From assembly GCA_947095585.1 (NCBI GenBank), contig OX352763.1, positions 13,317,462-13,381,461 of the forward strand: 64,000 bases of DNA. The letters are read 5' to 3'. Below the pieces are notes generated by a model. That model saw only the letters and a program-made list of their open reading frames with translations, was not told the DNA's origin and ran no database searches. This DNA comes from Nephrocerus scutellatus. Its lineage: Eukaryota; Arthropoda; Insecta; Diptera; Pipunculidae. Of the stretch, positions 1-12,480 are shown one piece after another (the first letter of the stretch is position 1; the number at the start of each line of letters is the position of its first letter). The translations under genes were made by a program, and so were the position numbers.

Positions 1-224
1 TGATAGGTTTGATACTTGGTTAAACTCGGAAGATAAAAGCGGCAAGGCTGCTAGTACTTAGAATGTCTAGAACGGGCACTGTCTTCGTATGTATCAGCCT
101 TACCGTACACTGCAGAACACGTACGTGCCTGGGATAGTTTCTATCCTGGGCGGTCTAGGATATTAGAGGTGGTATCCTAGTGACAAATGATGGTTCGAGG
201 TTCCGGACGATGTGCTGCCAAGGT

Positions 225-515
225 TGGTTTTTCCTCGCCCATGCACTCACTCTGAACGAGCTGAGTCCCTTGATGTCAGATCTCACCAAGGTGGCGTTGG
301 TACTACGGGAGTTGGCTTTACCCGCATATAAGGTTGATCTCTTTGGAGATTAGCTGAGTCTGAGCTAATTTTTGGTTGAGGACCCAGTTTCGTTCTGGGC
401 TTGACCTACGTAGTGGTTTACTCTCGAAGAGGAACCGCTAAGTGGGAATAGTTCATGAGCATGCTTAATGGCGAAAGTTAGGCAAGGAGTGTTCGTCCCA
501 CTCACAGAATGATGG
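225..515 (-). repeat. Interspersed repeat family B, copy 1
   Basis: Reverse-complemented, this stretch aligns by eye with 52810-53098. Shared words include CTTTCGCCATTA, GCATGCTC, AACTATTCCCA, CCCAGAACGAA-CTGGGTCC, AACTCCCGT-GTACCAA and CTTGGTGAGATCT. It carries no coding potential I recognise. It may be the untranslated end of a retrotransposon or a non-autonomous element. Sequence at 1-224 may belong to the same element but has no second copy here. The stretch from about 600 to 1600 is plain AT-rich DNA. Confidence 0.6.
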
Positions 516-1669
516 CTGACCTGAATGAACGAATAGTTCATAAATGCACACTGCACTATAAGTGTGGGTGATCGATCGTATGTTACTTCGTGTTACTTCA
601 AGTATTTTCAGACAACCCACATCGTAATAAATAAGTCAAATAAATGTATTCTACTGATTGCTTATGCTTAATTTGTCAATTCATTAAGAAAAAACTTTAA
701 AACTTTTAGTGGTGAGTTGGGAGTAGACAATAAAAGTCTTTACCACAAATTACATTAAAAATTAAAATCAACATATTGGTAGCCAAACAAAAATTTTCTT
801 TTTTCCCGCAAGCAGTAAAGGATGTACAGGCTTTAACCTTTTTTTAAAAGAATTAAGAATATCGCAGTAAAATGTCATGTTATAGTTTTTTGCATAGAAC
901 AAAATTCACAAAATTCAAAATTTAGTAAATGGTACTTTTTAAAATGACACACCTACATGAACTTGGAGTTCAATAGCCATTCCATATAATTTTAATAAAA
1001 CACTAAGTAGTTTTTTTATATTTATCTGTTTTCAATTTAACTATAACATTTTATTTGTATTATCTATTGCTGTTGATCTAATAACTTCGCTTTTGATACA
1101 GATAAAATATTCAACAGGTGTTTTTAAAAATTATAATATAAAGATCATTGGGCTAAGATGTTAAGTGCTTATATGTATAACATTATTGTCACTTAATGAT
1201 AACATTCATAACATAACATATGTATTCATTAACATTATAATAAAGTTGAAACGCGACACTTGCGTATCTTCAAAAGTTTTAACATATCCATGAATTTATA
1301 ATTTCATCTCATAAAAGTTATTAATGAAATGCAGTAATGGGGAAATTGCTGCATTTCATTAAGAAGTTTAAAAATTTAAGCAATCAAGAAGAATGGAACA
1401 ATATATTGGTTTATACAAATATAATGTGGAGTAAATCGGAGCTGCATGTAAAGTATCGTATAATTAATGTTGATTCCAGTGTCTAACTATTGGCAGTCTA
1501 TTGACTCCAAAAATACATGTAACGGATTTCAATTCGTTTTGATATTCAATAACTCATTGACGCCATTAATTTTGAAAAATATAAAAAAACACCCCATAGA
1601 AATTTTTCATGTTCCTTTTAATCGTGTGCATGTTTAACAAGTTTATGGAAGCCAAATTTTTATAGGAAG

Positions 1670-1940
1670 TGTCGCCGTCGCAGATACACATGTGTGCAAA
1701 GTTTGAATAAAATCGCGTTAATTTTGAAAAAATTGATGTGGGAGCACCTCTGCCATGGGCCCGATCATTTCCAAATTTTTACAGAAAGTGTTATTATACT
1801 CGTAGGAGATACACATGTATGCAAGATTTGAATAAGGTCGGGGTCTAGAAAGTGTATTACAAATAGATCACAAGATTTGACCACACAAACAAAGACATCC
1901 GGAACCGAAGTTTATATAGAGAATTTAAGAAGGGACATGG
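1670..1940 (+). repeat. Interspersed repeat family A, copy 1
   Basis: It contains the family signature GATACACATGTGTGCAAAG, a following AAATCG block, a TTGATCGCAAGATT-like block and the closing words GGAACCGAAGTTTATATAGAG. It has an internal partial duplication, since the GATACACATGT block recurs at about 1810. The same signature recurs near 4.8, 5.4 and 53.35 kb. Non-coding; origin unknown. Confidence 0.6.
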
Positions 1941-2037
1941 ATCAAAGCGAAGTGAAAACTGCAGCCAGTTTACCATTGTAGCATAGTAATGGAGGTATTT
2001 AACCTTCATATCTATTTAGCATGGAGCAAAAAATTAA

Positions 2038-2985
2038 ATGAGGGCTCCACCAGGAGGTATAGACTGCACCACTCCGCAACTACATTTCAACAACAACTTT
2101 CAGGTCAGTTTTCATACTGACGGGTCAAAAACTGATGATGGTGTAGGCGGATGTGTTTTCTTAAAAAGGCTAAATATAATTCTCTCTTTCCGTCTTCGTA
2201 ATCACTGCAGTGTTTTACAAGCAGACATAATGACGATTGAAGAAGCCCTGTCTTGGTTGAAGAGAAACGTCATATATACTAAGGATATCCGCATCTTGTC
2301 GGATAGTCAAGCGGCTTTGAGATCCCTAGAATCAGTGTCTACGAACTCTATTGTAGCCCTAGACTGCCGATCGTCTCTCAGGGAGAATATCCTGTATTGG
2401 GTGCCGGGGCATAGCGACATTCTGGGTAACTGTAGGGCCGATGAACTCGCCGAAAATAGTACTACGCTGCCCCTTCAGTTAAATCAGGATGCTACTGACA
2501 AAACCAACGTAAGATGGACAAATAGTATAACTTGTGTAGCGACAAAACAGATCTGGCCAAAGCTGGATCCGAAAGGCTCTAAGTATTTGATCTCTCTCAT
2601 CAGAGTGCACAGAGACGCTATGATAGGTGTAATTACTGGGAATTGTCTCATAGGAAAGCATGCACCAAGGCTTGGTGTATTTTCCAATGACTTCTGCATA
2701 GACGAGGAAGAGACCATTCTTCACCTTCTCTGCACATGCACAGCTCTTTCTCTAAAGCGCAAGCTCCATTTGGGAGACTTCTTTAACAACGACCTTAACA
2801 ATTTGTCAAGCACTGACATCAAAAGTCTGCTACGCTTCATTCGATGCTCTAACTGGTTCAATGAGTAGGGGGAGAAAACCTCTCGATCCATGTGGCATCA
2901 CAATTGACTATCTATTGGTCTAAGTTGGTCTAAGTTTGGCTTCCTTCCGACTGCCACCCCAACCTAACATAACCTAACCTAATGC
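2038..2985 (+). mobile_element. 5'-truncated non-LTR retrotransposon: RNase H domain and 3' end
   Basis: An intact 276-codon open frame encodes a retrotransposon RNase H domain. FHTDGSKTDDG carries the first catalytic Asp. LQADIMTIEEAL is the second block, where the usual Glu of AE is replaced by Asp. LSDSQAALRSL carries the third Asp. YWVPGHSDILGNCRADELA is the last block. The C terminus has a His/Cys-rich tail (ETILHLLCTCTALS) typical of RNase H-bearing non-LTR elements of the I/LOA/R1 type. After the stop at 2868 come about 115 bp of 3' untranslated sequence ending in AACCTAAC repeats. Endonuclease and RT are missing, so this is a 5'-truncated insertion. The intact frame suggests it is not ancient. 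The stretch 2990-4780 beyond it holds nothing I recognise. Confidence 0.8.
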
Positions 2986-4784
2986 TTATACTTAGCCGTT
3001 GTTCCAAAAATGGTCCAATTGTCGCTGAAGATAATTTTGAAAAGATTAATTTCCGTTACATCGCTGAATTGTTAAACTATGTATCTTTCTATGGTGCATA
3101 CTTAATATGATTTTCACTACAGATGTCTACAGGGTTGCCAAATAAAATTCCTGCATAATCTCAACATTATATTTAAAAAAAACCTTTACATAGTAATTTT
3201 TAGAATTCTTACATACTACAAAATATCCGTTAAATTGTTTTATCGGTTTATTTCCGTTAATGTGGACGTAAATCAGCAACTCGAAATTTAAAGTAAGCTG
3301 ACAATAAGGCAATAAGTAATTGACAACATACACGGTTTGCGAGCGATCAAACAGCATTAAAGCGAATCTTTTCCAGTTCCATATCGAAGCGTGACGTTAG
3401 TATAAATGAATGTAGGACTTGTTCTGCAGCAGAATAAAGCAAGTAGTATTTAATTCCCGGGATATGCAACACGCATGTCGGGATCGTTAGAATTTCTGTA
3501 AATGTTATTAACTCGGCAACACCATTTGGCTGCTCTAAAGGCGGCGGATTATCAAAGCTTTAGAAATTAAATTTTTAGAGTTTCACATTGCACTTCAATA
3601 CATATCGCATCAGTGTTTGCGATCTTCACTAATTTCTCACCATATTTAACCATCACATGAAGCGTTTCGCGCTTCTTTCATTAATCACCGCCGTCATTTG
3701 AAAAGGAACGATCAGAGATGTTGTGGTTGACCATCGCATGTTACTCAAAATTCGCATCGTGCCGCACTGTACAGATTATTTCGCATGAAATCTCTCGTAG
3801 ATTACCTAACACAACCAGGTGTTCATATATGAATGCTACTACTAATTAGAAGCAACACAGCAAACATGTTGCGGAAAAGGGAAACACATCACTAAACCCA
3901 GTCTCGTAAGAAGGAAGAGACGTATAAAATGTAGAGAACCGTTATGTGTTGTGATGTAATTAGTATTAAGACATTTCAAATTAAAGTTAATTAAAAAATT
4001 TAATTCCCTAGAAGGAGGAACTACTCGGCATAGAGTGGCAAAGATTTGTGCTGGTTATGTTTTCATTCTTCAAATGGTTCATTGACTGATTAATGGTGGT
4101 CGGTATATGGTTTTTTGCCAAAATGAATAATAGTCTTTGTTAGACCAGAGGCAACAACTTATTTTTACAATTCAATTGTTAGTTAAAGTGCAGCACGAAA
4201 TTCTGTGGTTTCATAAATGGTCATCTCGTATGAACAAAACCTTCGTTTTGGGCGTTTCTGTCTCTTCTCTTTGAGGACATAAATTTCAAGGACAATTGGC
4301 CAATGACCTTGACTGACTAAGTCAAGCGCAACTTTTTTTTTCTGTCTGCTTTTGCTAAAAGAAAAGATGTAACGAAAGAGAGAAGCGAGAACATTCAATC
4401 GCTTGATTGCAAAAATGAATCTTACTGGCGAAAAAAAAACTTCAAAAATGCAGAGGATAATAAATAAAAAGTGATTACAGAGAGTTTTATTTCATTTGAA
4501 CTGTTAACAAAAATGTTGTTTTTTTTTGGAATTAAAATTAATTATTCAACTAACGTTGATGTTTTCTTGCGTAGCGTTGTGTTTTCTAGAAAACTCGTTA
4601 TTATAATCATAACTCAGGCTCAGAGTGCTGCAAGTCTTCTTAATTAATTTTTGTTAACATAACTACAAGCTATAAAGAAACATCAGGAAACAGAACGATA
4701 GTAATGGGTTAGTAAGCGTAGTAAAATCCGTGTATTGAGAGAAACTATGAAATTCTGATGAGGCAAATTGTTAATTTAATGAAG

Positions 4785-5000
4785 GGCGCCATTTTTAAAT
4801 TCTCTATATTAACTTCACCTTGGCATGTGTCTGTCTATCTGACGGTGGCTGGCTGGTGGAATCTTGTAATCAATTTTAACCTTCTTCCTAAAGCCCGATT
4901 TTATACAAACTTTGCACACGTGTGTATCTCTGATGCAACACTTTCTGTTAATATTTGGAAGTGATCGGCCCCAGGGTCGGGGAGTTCAACTATATCTCTT
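4785..5000 (-). repeat. Interspersed repeat family A, copy 2
   Basis: The reverse complement reads AGATACACACGTGTGCAAAG, then TATAAAATCGGGCTTTAGG, an AAAATTGAT-ACAAGATTCCACC block, GACAGACACATGCC and TATAGAGAATTTAAAAA. This is the same word order as the other family members. Confidence 0.6.
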
Positions 5001-5399
5001 TTGTAAATTTACCTGATTGCGAGCTCGAAGGGCTTATATTCAGAGGACATGAAAATTTTTTCAGCGAGCGTGTGTACGTTTCTAAGTTTGTTTGCCGCGT
5101 CGTATATATCGGCTTCTACCAGTCAACATTTGACTTGTTTTAAAATAATTGGTTAGCGCTCGGCTTGCGATGACGTAATATTTTTATTCTTATGGGCTAC
5201 TAACCCTTAGGAAACTGAGAAAAATACTAAACCTACACATTGCTATACATTTTTTTAAGCCTAAGGCTTGCAAAGTTGAATGCGGTTTTTTCAGTATATT
5301 TTAGAAATCGCTTATATCTCGGCTTCTACCAGTCAATAATTTAATGGGACTAGTATTCAAATAATTGTGATGCGTGTGGCGCGTGTCACGTGTGACAAA

Positions 5400-5520
5400 A
5401 AAAAAAATTCAATAAAATCGGGCTTTGGGAAGTGGGCTAGAAATTGATCGCAAGATTCCCCGATACACAGACAAACAAACCGACAGACAGACAAACACAC
5501 GAGCATGGGAAGTTAAAGAA
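5400..5520 (+). repeat. Interspersed repeat family A, copy 3 (partial)
   Basis: It carries AAAATCGGGCTTTGGGAAGT, AAATTGATCGCAAGATTCCC and a CAGACAGACAAAC run, matching the central part of family A. It ends next to a SINE that begins at about 5525. Confidence 0.55.
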
Positions 5521-5524
5521 ATAA

Positions 5525-5800
5525 AAAATAATATTTGGGACGACAGACCTTTCCGTCCCAAGGCCTAACTTCTCGCCGCCATTCGTGCTGTACGTGTTAT
5601 AGTTATGTACACCAATCGAAATTACCACCAATTTAAACGCCGTATCCGAAAGGCGAAGAGGCAAGTTATTATTTTCAGACGTTGCCAGATATTTGCGAGA
5701 GCTGGGACCGTAAAAAATACTTTTGGTGTTTCTGGGATTCGATCGTTGAGCCTTGTGCACAGAAGTCCAACCACTAGAGTCATGGCGGATGGCGCCCAGT
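5525..5800 (-). mobile_element. tRNA-derived SINE, copy 1 (diverged)
   Basis: Reverse-complemented, it begins near GGCGCCATCC, has an A-box-like CTCTAGTGG and a decayed B-box (GATCGAATCCCAG). It continues AACACCAAAAGTATTTTT and CCCAGCTCTCGC and ends in an ATT-rich tail. This matches the order in the better copy at 11790-12045. No intact B-box remains. Confidence 0.6.
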
Positions 5801-8800
5801 ATTTATATATATACTAATATACGAATTGAAAAATGGTTAGTCAATTGAATTGAAGTGTCAGTTGTTAAGTTGGTTACGGAACGTCAAAGTGATATAACTT
5901 AGAATTTACAAGCTTATTAGCTCTCAACTATGATCAGTTCTTACAAATATTGAAGAACTGCCATAAATGGTATGCACTTAGATGCAAAGCTATTCTACGA
6001 TACTGCTAGAGAGTTACAAGCGAACCAAATATATTGACTTTTGTAGCAAATGTTCGAAAAGTCATAAGGCTCTTGCAGTAACATGGTATATGGAATTCTT
6101 TCAAAATTTATTTACATTCGACTACGTACAAACTTAAAATTAAGTGCTATTAACCTTACATTACAGTTACAGCAAAACTAAACCTGAAATATCTTTCTTC
6201 TTTTTGAGCTTCCGGATTTTATAGAACAAACATTTTCCTTACAATGCAAAAAACTGCATCCATTTATGCTTCGAACAAAGAAGGAAATCGTTCATCCATA
6301 TCATGTCAAACTGTTGAAAATACAAATATGAAACATGATCTCAAAGAAAATCTTCCCCTCCGCCTAAAAAATGGTTTTATTAATTTGGCGTTTGCCAAAT
6401 GCTTGAATACAGAACGGTGTAATCTGTTGTGCGGATATTTTTGTTTTGTCGCAATATTCGAACATTGTTATTTATGCACAAGTTCAACAACATCTCATCG
6501 ATGGCATCATCAACAGAGACAATGTTTGAAATATAAAAGAATAGAATTATTGTTACTCAGTCAACCACTAAGTAGAAATCGTGATCGAATCCAATTCAAT
6601 TGAGATTCACCATCATCGCTGCATCATCCTTTGCTCCATGTTGTTCCTCTTCCTGATACACAATCGATAAAGAATTTTGAATAGAGTAGAATTGTGGACA
6701 TTTCCATGTATGTCTCCATGAGGTTCTTCTCTACTGCTCAGCTGCTGCTTTTGCTACTACACATTGTTACCATGTCGTCACAGTGCTTTAATTTGCTACA
6801 AGTTATACAGGTAACATTGCTAGCATTTTGTAACATTCACCTGTTCCCCCGTTTGGCGAAACTAAAATACCAGTGATATTCGGTAGCAACATTTCACCAT
6901 AACACTATAGCTTGAGTAACTTCAACCTTTAAGTAGAACCATTTCATTTTCTTGGAAAGCACAGAATTCCACTGCCGCTAACGACTATGACTCCTCTCTA
7001 TGGAACCGAATGTTTTTCCTTGTAAGAGCCATGGCAGAAGCTTGCGACATCGAGCAATAATCATGTAAGCTGCTCATTCATTGGATAATTATTCCATGAG
7101 TCTGAGTATGAGTCAAGAACATGGAGTTGAATTTTTCTTCTTCATTACATCATATCTTTGCATTTTCTTCTGTTAGACATTGAATGTGACTTTTTTTATT
7201 GGGCAACGTTTTTTTTTTGGAATAATCGGTATACGTTATAGAATCCAGCAATTTCTTTGCCAAAATATGCTAGAACTGATATGAATTATTTATTACAGGA
7301 TAGAAAAATTTAATTATTATATAATGTCTTGTAGACGAGTATTCTTTTATTTTTATAATCCTGTGTTTTCACAATAAGATAATTGTGATCCGGATTTTTT
7401 TGTATATCAGTCGCTCTATTCGTAAAAGGGAGTTCTCAATAACCATTCAAGTTGGTATGAATTTAGTGACCACTGACCCCTAAGATTTATGCACAAGGTT
7501 CAATTTTAAATCACAAAACTTCATCTCAAATGCAGCAAATCTAAATACAATTTTACGCTGAATACAAAACTTATTGTTGGCGAAACTTTTGCAGAGTTTA
7601 TTGACTCATTTGAATTGAAAAGAATGTTTCCTGTTTGTCGCTGTTTTATCACAATTTCCAGTCAATTCGATCGCAATACTCGTGGTGCTGCAAATGCTCA
7701 TTTGTACCCATATTTGGACGTCTAGAGATTCCTTCTTTAGCCGTATAACATAAATGTGGAATGCTTTTCCAAGTACTGTATTTCCACATCTATCTCTTAA
7801 TCATTAAAAGGACATTGTATTATGCAAAAAAATTCCGGAGAACTTTAATGTGCCGTTGGTGCTAACTTTGAGAAGCCCTATGTTCCCCAAGTTTCTCTCT
7901 TAAGTCTTTTATTTCAGCAAAAGTAATCAACCAACTTCTCACTGAATATGCAATTATATTTCTTATTTTCAACCTAAAATAGAAATACCCGAAGAACGGT
8001 AGCATCTAGAATAAACATCGTAAACAACAAGACTGTTGTTGTTCCAACATTTTGCTTCCATTGATGTAATTTCCATTAATTCCATTTTCGCTGTGACATC
8101 TCCGTAAACGTGTAAGTTTTTTCGCTCTCGGAAAAGTCTGAGAATCTGAGGATGCAGCAAAAACATAAAAGCAACTGAAACTATAGTCGTACACGACTGC
8201 TAAACTAGTTTCAAAAGCACACAGTACACAAAAGCAAATACGTCGACTTCTTTTTCGCGTGTGCACAGAAATTATAATTACTCTTTCTGTCACTATTAGC
8301 GATGAACGTGATGTAATATATCTCTGTGATGCTATGATTTTAACGCGATGATTGCGTCTTGTCGTGGTGTCTTTCGCGGCATAAATGGAAAGAAACCAAA
8401 AGAGAAGGCAGACAAAATATCATAATGCTGTTTGAACTTGTAACGCCATGGAGCGAGCGATTGCGAGCAAAAGATTCCCAGGAATTATGCAATAACTTTA
8501 CAATGTGTTTGAGAAGTTTTTGCTTATATTTTGTTGTTTATGTTCCCGACGTGGTCATGAAGTTGGTAAGTTGAAGTTTATTTTTTTTTTTTCATTATCA
8601 ATATGCATTGTTTGTTATATATACACTCAGTCGGTGGTACGTCGGCTATTTTTTGGATTTTTTCGTTGTGCTGTGCTGTTGAATTACTTTGGTATTACTT
8701 TGTGATGAATCCGAGAACTCATAAGTGATGCAAAAACAACCGGAAATTTATCATATGAGCACCGAACTGAACACAATATCTGCTACTTGCGAGTAATGAA

Positions 8801-9000
8801 CTTCGTGTTTTTTGAGAAATTCATCCCTCGTTGACCCCATTTTATGTGAATTTTTACTCAACTCATTGTTAATTACTTGTTCATAGGTGACAAAATATGC
8901 GTGTTAAGTGGGATCAGTAGAATATACAGTTAATTAGCTGTTTTTATGTGCACCTTTGAAACCTATTATTTTACATTTAAGTTTTATATGATCACTTATC
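5801..9000. other. Gene-free AT-rich stretch
   Basis: No recognisable gene, RNA or mobile element. Short open frames here are low-complexity and lack recognisable domains. Confidence 0.5.
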
Positions 9001-9004
9001 CGTG

Positions 9005-9095
9005 ACTTCTAATCCAATTCATTCTTTCGCAGACGACAGCACTCTCAACTTTCATATAAGTTTGTGGAACTTCTAATGTGGAACTCAAGAAACTA
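9005..9095 (+). mobile_element. Short RT fragment of the CR1/jockey-like LINE family
   Basis: The plus-strand frame reads SNPIHSFADDSTLN, carrying the catalytic FADD block of a non-LTR RT, followed after a break by a CGTQET-like stretch that also occurs in the 36 and 47 kb copies. It abuts the RTE-like fragment on the opposite strand. Confidence 0.55.
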
Positions 9096-9690
9096 CGTAT
9101 GTTTCTTCTTCTTTCTTTCCTTTACTACGCGGGGGAGCATAGAGCTTCTACAAACATCCGCCAACGAACTCGATTTATCGCCTGAGGTTTCAAGAGAAGC
9201 CACTTTGTCCCCTGGGATCTTGCTTCCTCTTCTATTGTCCTTTTCCATGTCTTGCTAGGACGGCCAACTCAACGGCTTCCTTGTGGATTCCAGTCAAGCG
9301 TTAGTTTCGTAATATCGTCCGCTAGCTTTTTAAAACGGTGGCCAATCCAGCCTCATTTTCGTCCTCTGATGGTGATCGCGATTGCTTTCTGCTGCGTTAC
9401 TCTCCACAAGTCTTGATTGGTGATAATGTCCGGCCATCTTATTCTCAGTATCCGCCTTAAGCACCTATTGACGAAGACTTGGAGGCGCGTCGCAATTGAC
9501 TCTGTGACTATCCACGTTTCGCAGCCATACAAGAGTACTGAGAGAACGTTAGATACGAAGATTTTTAGCTTAAGATTCTGGGAGATTTGAGAGGAGTTCC
9601 AGATATAATTTTGCATAATATAGGAGTGTCGCGCCTTGTTTACACGAGAGCATACATCCGAGAGCATACTTTGCATTTATTCAATACTCA
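9096..9690 (-). mobile_element. RTE-like non-LTR retrotransposon RT C-terminal fragment
   Basis: The minus-strand frame contains LKIFVSNVLSVLLYGCETW, then LQVFVNRCLRRILRIRWPD and DLWRVTQQKAIAITIRGRK. After a stop, the same frame continues GWIGHRFKKLADDITK, WNPQGSR, another stop, GRPSKTWKRTIEEEAR and a final NRVRWRMFVEALCS. This is the thumb and C-terminal tail characteristic of RTE-type endonuclease/reverse transcriptases. At least two in-frame stops make it a dead remnant. Confidence 0.75.
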
Positions 9691-11040
9691 TAAACTTCTC
9701 TTTTGACAGAACGTTCTGGAAGTTATTTTGACTTGTTATTGATAGTCTTTATCTTTCTTTAGTCTTTACTTGATTTGTAAAATTTGTTATGATCAACCTG
9801 CTTATCGATGATAGCTTGCTACTTGGCATTATTTCTAATGGATTTGCAAGTGCGGCCAAATTTTAAAGATTGGTAATGATAACATCTCAATACAAATGTT
9901 CGGCTCGATTCTTTTAATTGTGCCAATGTCCTTAGGGGCTTCAGCATTATCAAATATGTGCGCCAGGCATCCTTTAGCTTTCTTTACAAGTGTGTTGCTA
10001 AGATCACTGATGGGCTGGAAGATCATGCTCACTCCTGCCAAGGAGATTCCAAGAAGGTCCAGGGCCTGCAGTTTGTTGCTTTAGATGGAGATGGAGGTGG
10101 AAAATTAAGTGTACTCCAATGACTGATACCTAATAACCCACAGATCCCAATGAACAAATTAATAATCATCAGGATTAAGGAACCCTAAAATAATAGCATG
10201 TCCTTTACGCTCATCATTAATGCCTAGTGCCTACATAGATGTGTTTAGTCACTTTTTCTTTTTATTTGCGATAGGAAAAAATAAATTTAACGATTAGTAG
10301 ATGTAACTTCATCTGCAGTCTTTAAATGGAAAACACTTTTTTCAATCTTGATTTGGTTGACATTACAAATTAGAATCAATCATTTATCAAACTAAACGGT
10401 GAACATAAAATAAACCCCACAACACACACAATATAACACTCTATGGTGTGACTATTTCTTGGATACTTTTTTGTCGCACTTTACCAGGTTTTGACCACAA
10501 ACTCTTTTTGCCTAACATTTCAAGTCATGGTACGTGTACGTAAACTATATGGCACTCAAACGCCGACAAATCCAACCTGTGGTCAATGCTTTAGAATATA
10601 ATCGATATTGAGTTCAGCTATAGTGCAAATTCTAGTTCACCATCTAAGTTGAGTTCGGCATCGTAAAAGTCGCTCGCCATAACACAAAAAGTTGTTTACA
10701 AAAAACTGCTGTAAGCCACAAACTAAATGGCATACGAAACTGAAAATATAGAGAACATCGATGAAGGTATAGTATAAATGACATACGATCGTTACGGCGA
10801 TATTGACATAAAAAAAGCAAATGGCTTAGTGTAGTACATATCTCAAAATGTTTAACACAGATTTAACGTTGAGCAACAGTGCAAGTGTACAGAGTTTTAT
10901 TACTTTACATATTCTTGCTCTTTAAGCAAAATTGTCAATTAAATTTTCATATAACACAAGTTGTCGTTTGGCAAAAGTCAATAAATAAATTCTTGACATT
11001 AAGTTCTTGCCTTGGGGAAATTCTAAAGGTGTTAAATCAC

Positions 11041-11192
11041 AAGATCCATGTCACTATATGGACTTACAGCACATATTCTATCTTTCTCCGGACAGTAATA
11101 CGTCCGTCCCCATTCCAAGATCCATGTCACTATATGGACTTACAGCACATATTCTATCTTTCTCCGGACAGTAATGCGTCCATCCCCATTAT
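11041..11192. repeat. Near-perfect 76 bp tandem duplication
   Basis: AAGATCCATGTCACTATATG starts at 11041 and again at 11117. The two 76 bp units differ at only a few positions, which points to a recent duplication. 9.7-11.04 kb otherwise holds nothing recognisable. Confidence 0.9.
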
Positions 11193-11399
11193 TTTCCAAT
11201 TATTTCCCAATAAGAAGGCCTGATGTCTAGACGTTATGACCCAGTGCTATTTAGAAAATATAAATCACTGCAGCATAGCCTCTATAAATGACGAAAGCCA
11301 AAATGTAATGGAGGTTATCGGTCATCGTACTTGGGTCATATGTAGTTTCAACAATCTGGCGCAACATACCACACAGCTAGCGTAACACTTTAGTTATTG

Positions 11400-12480
11400 A
11401 AGTCGAAGTTTGGTGTCCGTATTATCTTTAGAAGTGGACCAGACAATTAATAGCCACCTGATTCCTTGGACCTCTTTGGAGTCCACGGTGCATGCCAATA
11501 ATTCTGACCTTGAAATTATAAAAGGTGGGGACTACATAATAGAGTTGAATTTAACGCTTTTAAAACCCAATGGTGTCTTCTGTCGTCCAAGCGTAATTTA
11601 AGCCCCAAACCTTTATCACTGAATGGATCTTGCACCAAAAAAAACTGAAAAAATCTCAATTTTCGGTATGTGCATCAACAACAAGCTTCGTTGGAACGAC
11701 CACACATTCCCCATCGCCAAGAATGCTGCGAGATGTTTAGGTTTCCTAAAACGGTGCAAGATGTACTTTACTCCTTCAGATCTGGCTACTATATAATAAT
11801 AATAATACCTAGCTTCTCGCGACCATTTGTGTTGCACATGAATATTTTTGGACACAAATTGGAGGGACCTACAATTTAAGGCCGGATTCGAACGGCAAAT
11901 TGAGAAGCCTTCCGTGAAAAGTTATTACTCCCCATTCGCGAGAGATGGGACACAGTGAAAATACTTTTTGGTGTTACTGGGATTCGAACCACGAACCTCC
12001 TGTTCAATAGCCATGCAGATTTCCACTGAGCCACGGCGCCTCTTTACAAGGCATGTATTCGCCCTCTTGAATGCAACTGTATTATCCGGGCAGGTGCCCC
12101 TAAGACCACATTGCATCTGCTTGACAGAATTCAGAACCGGGCGATAAAACTGATTGGCGACGTCAATATCGCGAAAACAATCGAATCGCTTGAACATCGT
12201 AGGAATATTTCCGGCTTGTCACTGTTTTCTTGCTTTTTCACAAGCAGTGTTCAAAAGAAATATCCAGATGGATCCCGCCCATTCTCGAACTCATCCGTAA
12301 TACCCGTGCCTCAACTCCTTCTTTAGCCGCACAATAATTATGTGGAATGAATTGCCCAATTCTGTGTTTTCGCATTTGTATGATATGCAGTCATTTAAGA
12401 CACAGATGCATAGTCATCTCTTCTTTTCCTCTCCCTAATTTCTTAACGCCCACGCTGTTCTAAGCATAATAAGGGTGCAA
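11400..12480 (+). mobile_element. CR1/jockey-like LINE fragment (RT C-terminal half), interrupted by a SINE
   Basis: The plus-strand frames read VEFNAFKTQWCLLSSK (about 11542), an ISIFGMCINNKLRWNDHTF block, and NAARCLGFLKRCKMYFTPSD up to about 11790. After an inserted SINE the RT continues from about 12045 with KACIRPLECNCIIRAGAPK, LHLLDRIQNRAIKLIGD, SLEHRRNISGLSLF and TIIMWNELPNSVFSHLYDMQ. This is the C-terminal part of a non-LTR RT. Frameshifts are present. Related copies sit at 9.0, 36.3-37.1 and 47.3-48.2 kb. Confidence 0.75.
11790..12045 (-). mobile_element. tRNA-derived SINE, best copy, inserted in a LINE
   Basis: Reverse-complemented it begins GGCGCCGTGGCTCAGTGG, containing a Pol III A-box (TGGCTCAGTGG). 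About 45 bp later it has an exact B-box, GGTTCGAATCC. A tRNA-unrelated body follows (AACACCAAAAAGTATTTT, then GTGTCCCATCTCTCGCGAA) and the element ends in ATT repeats at its 3' end (left side here). Orientation is opposite to the host LINE, whose RT frame resumes on both sides. No clear target-site duplication is visible. Confidence 0.8.
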
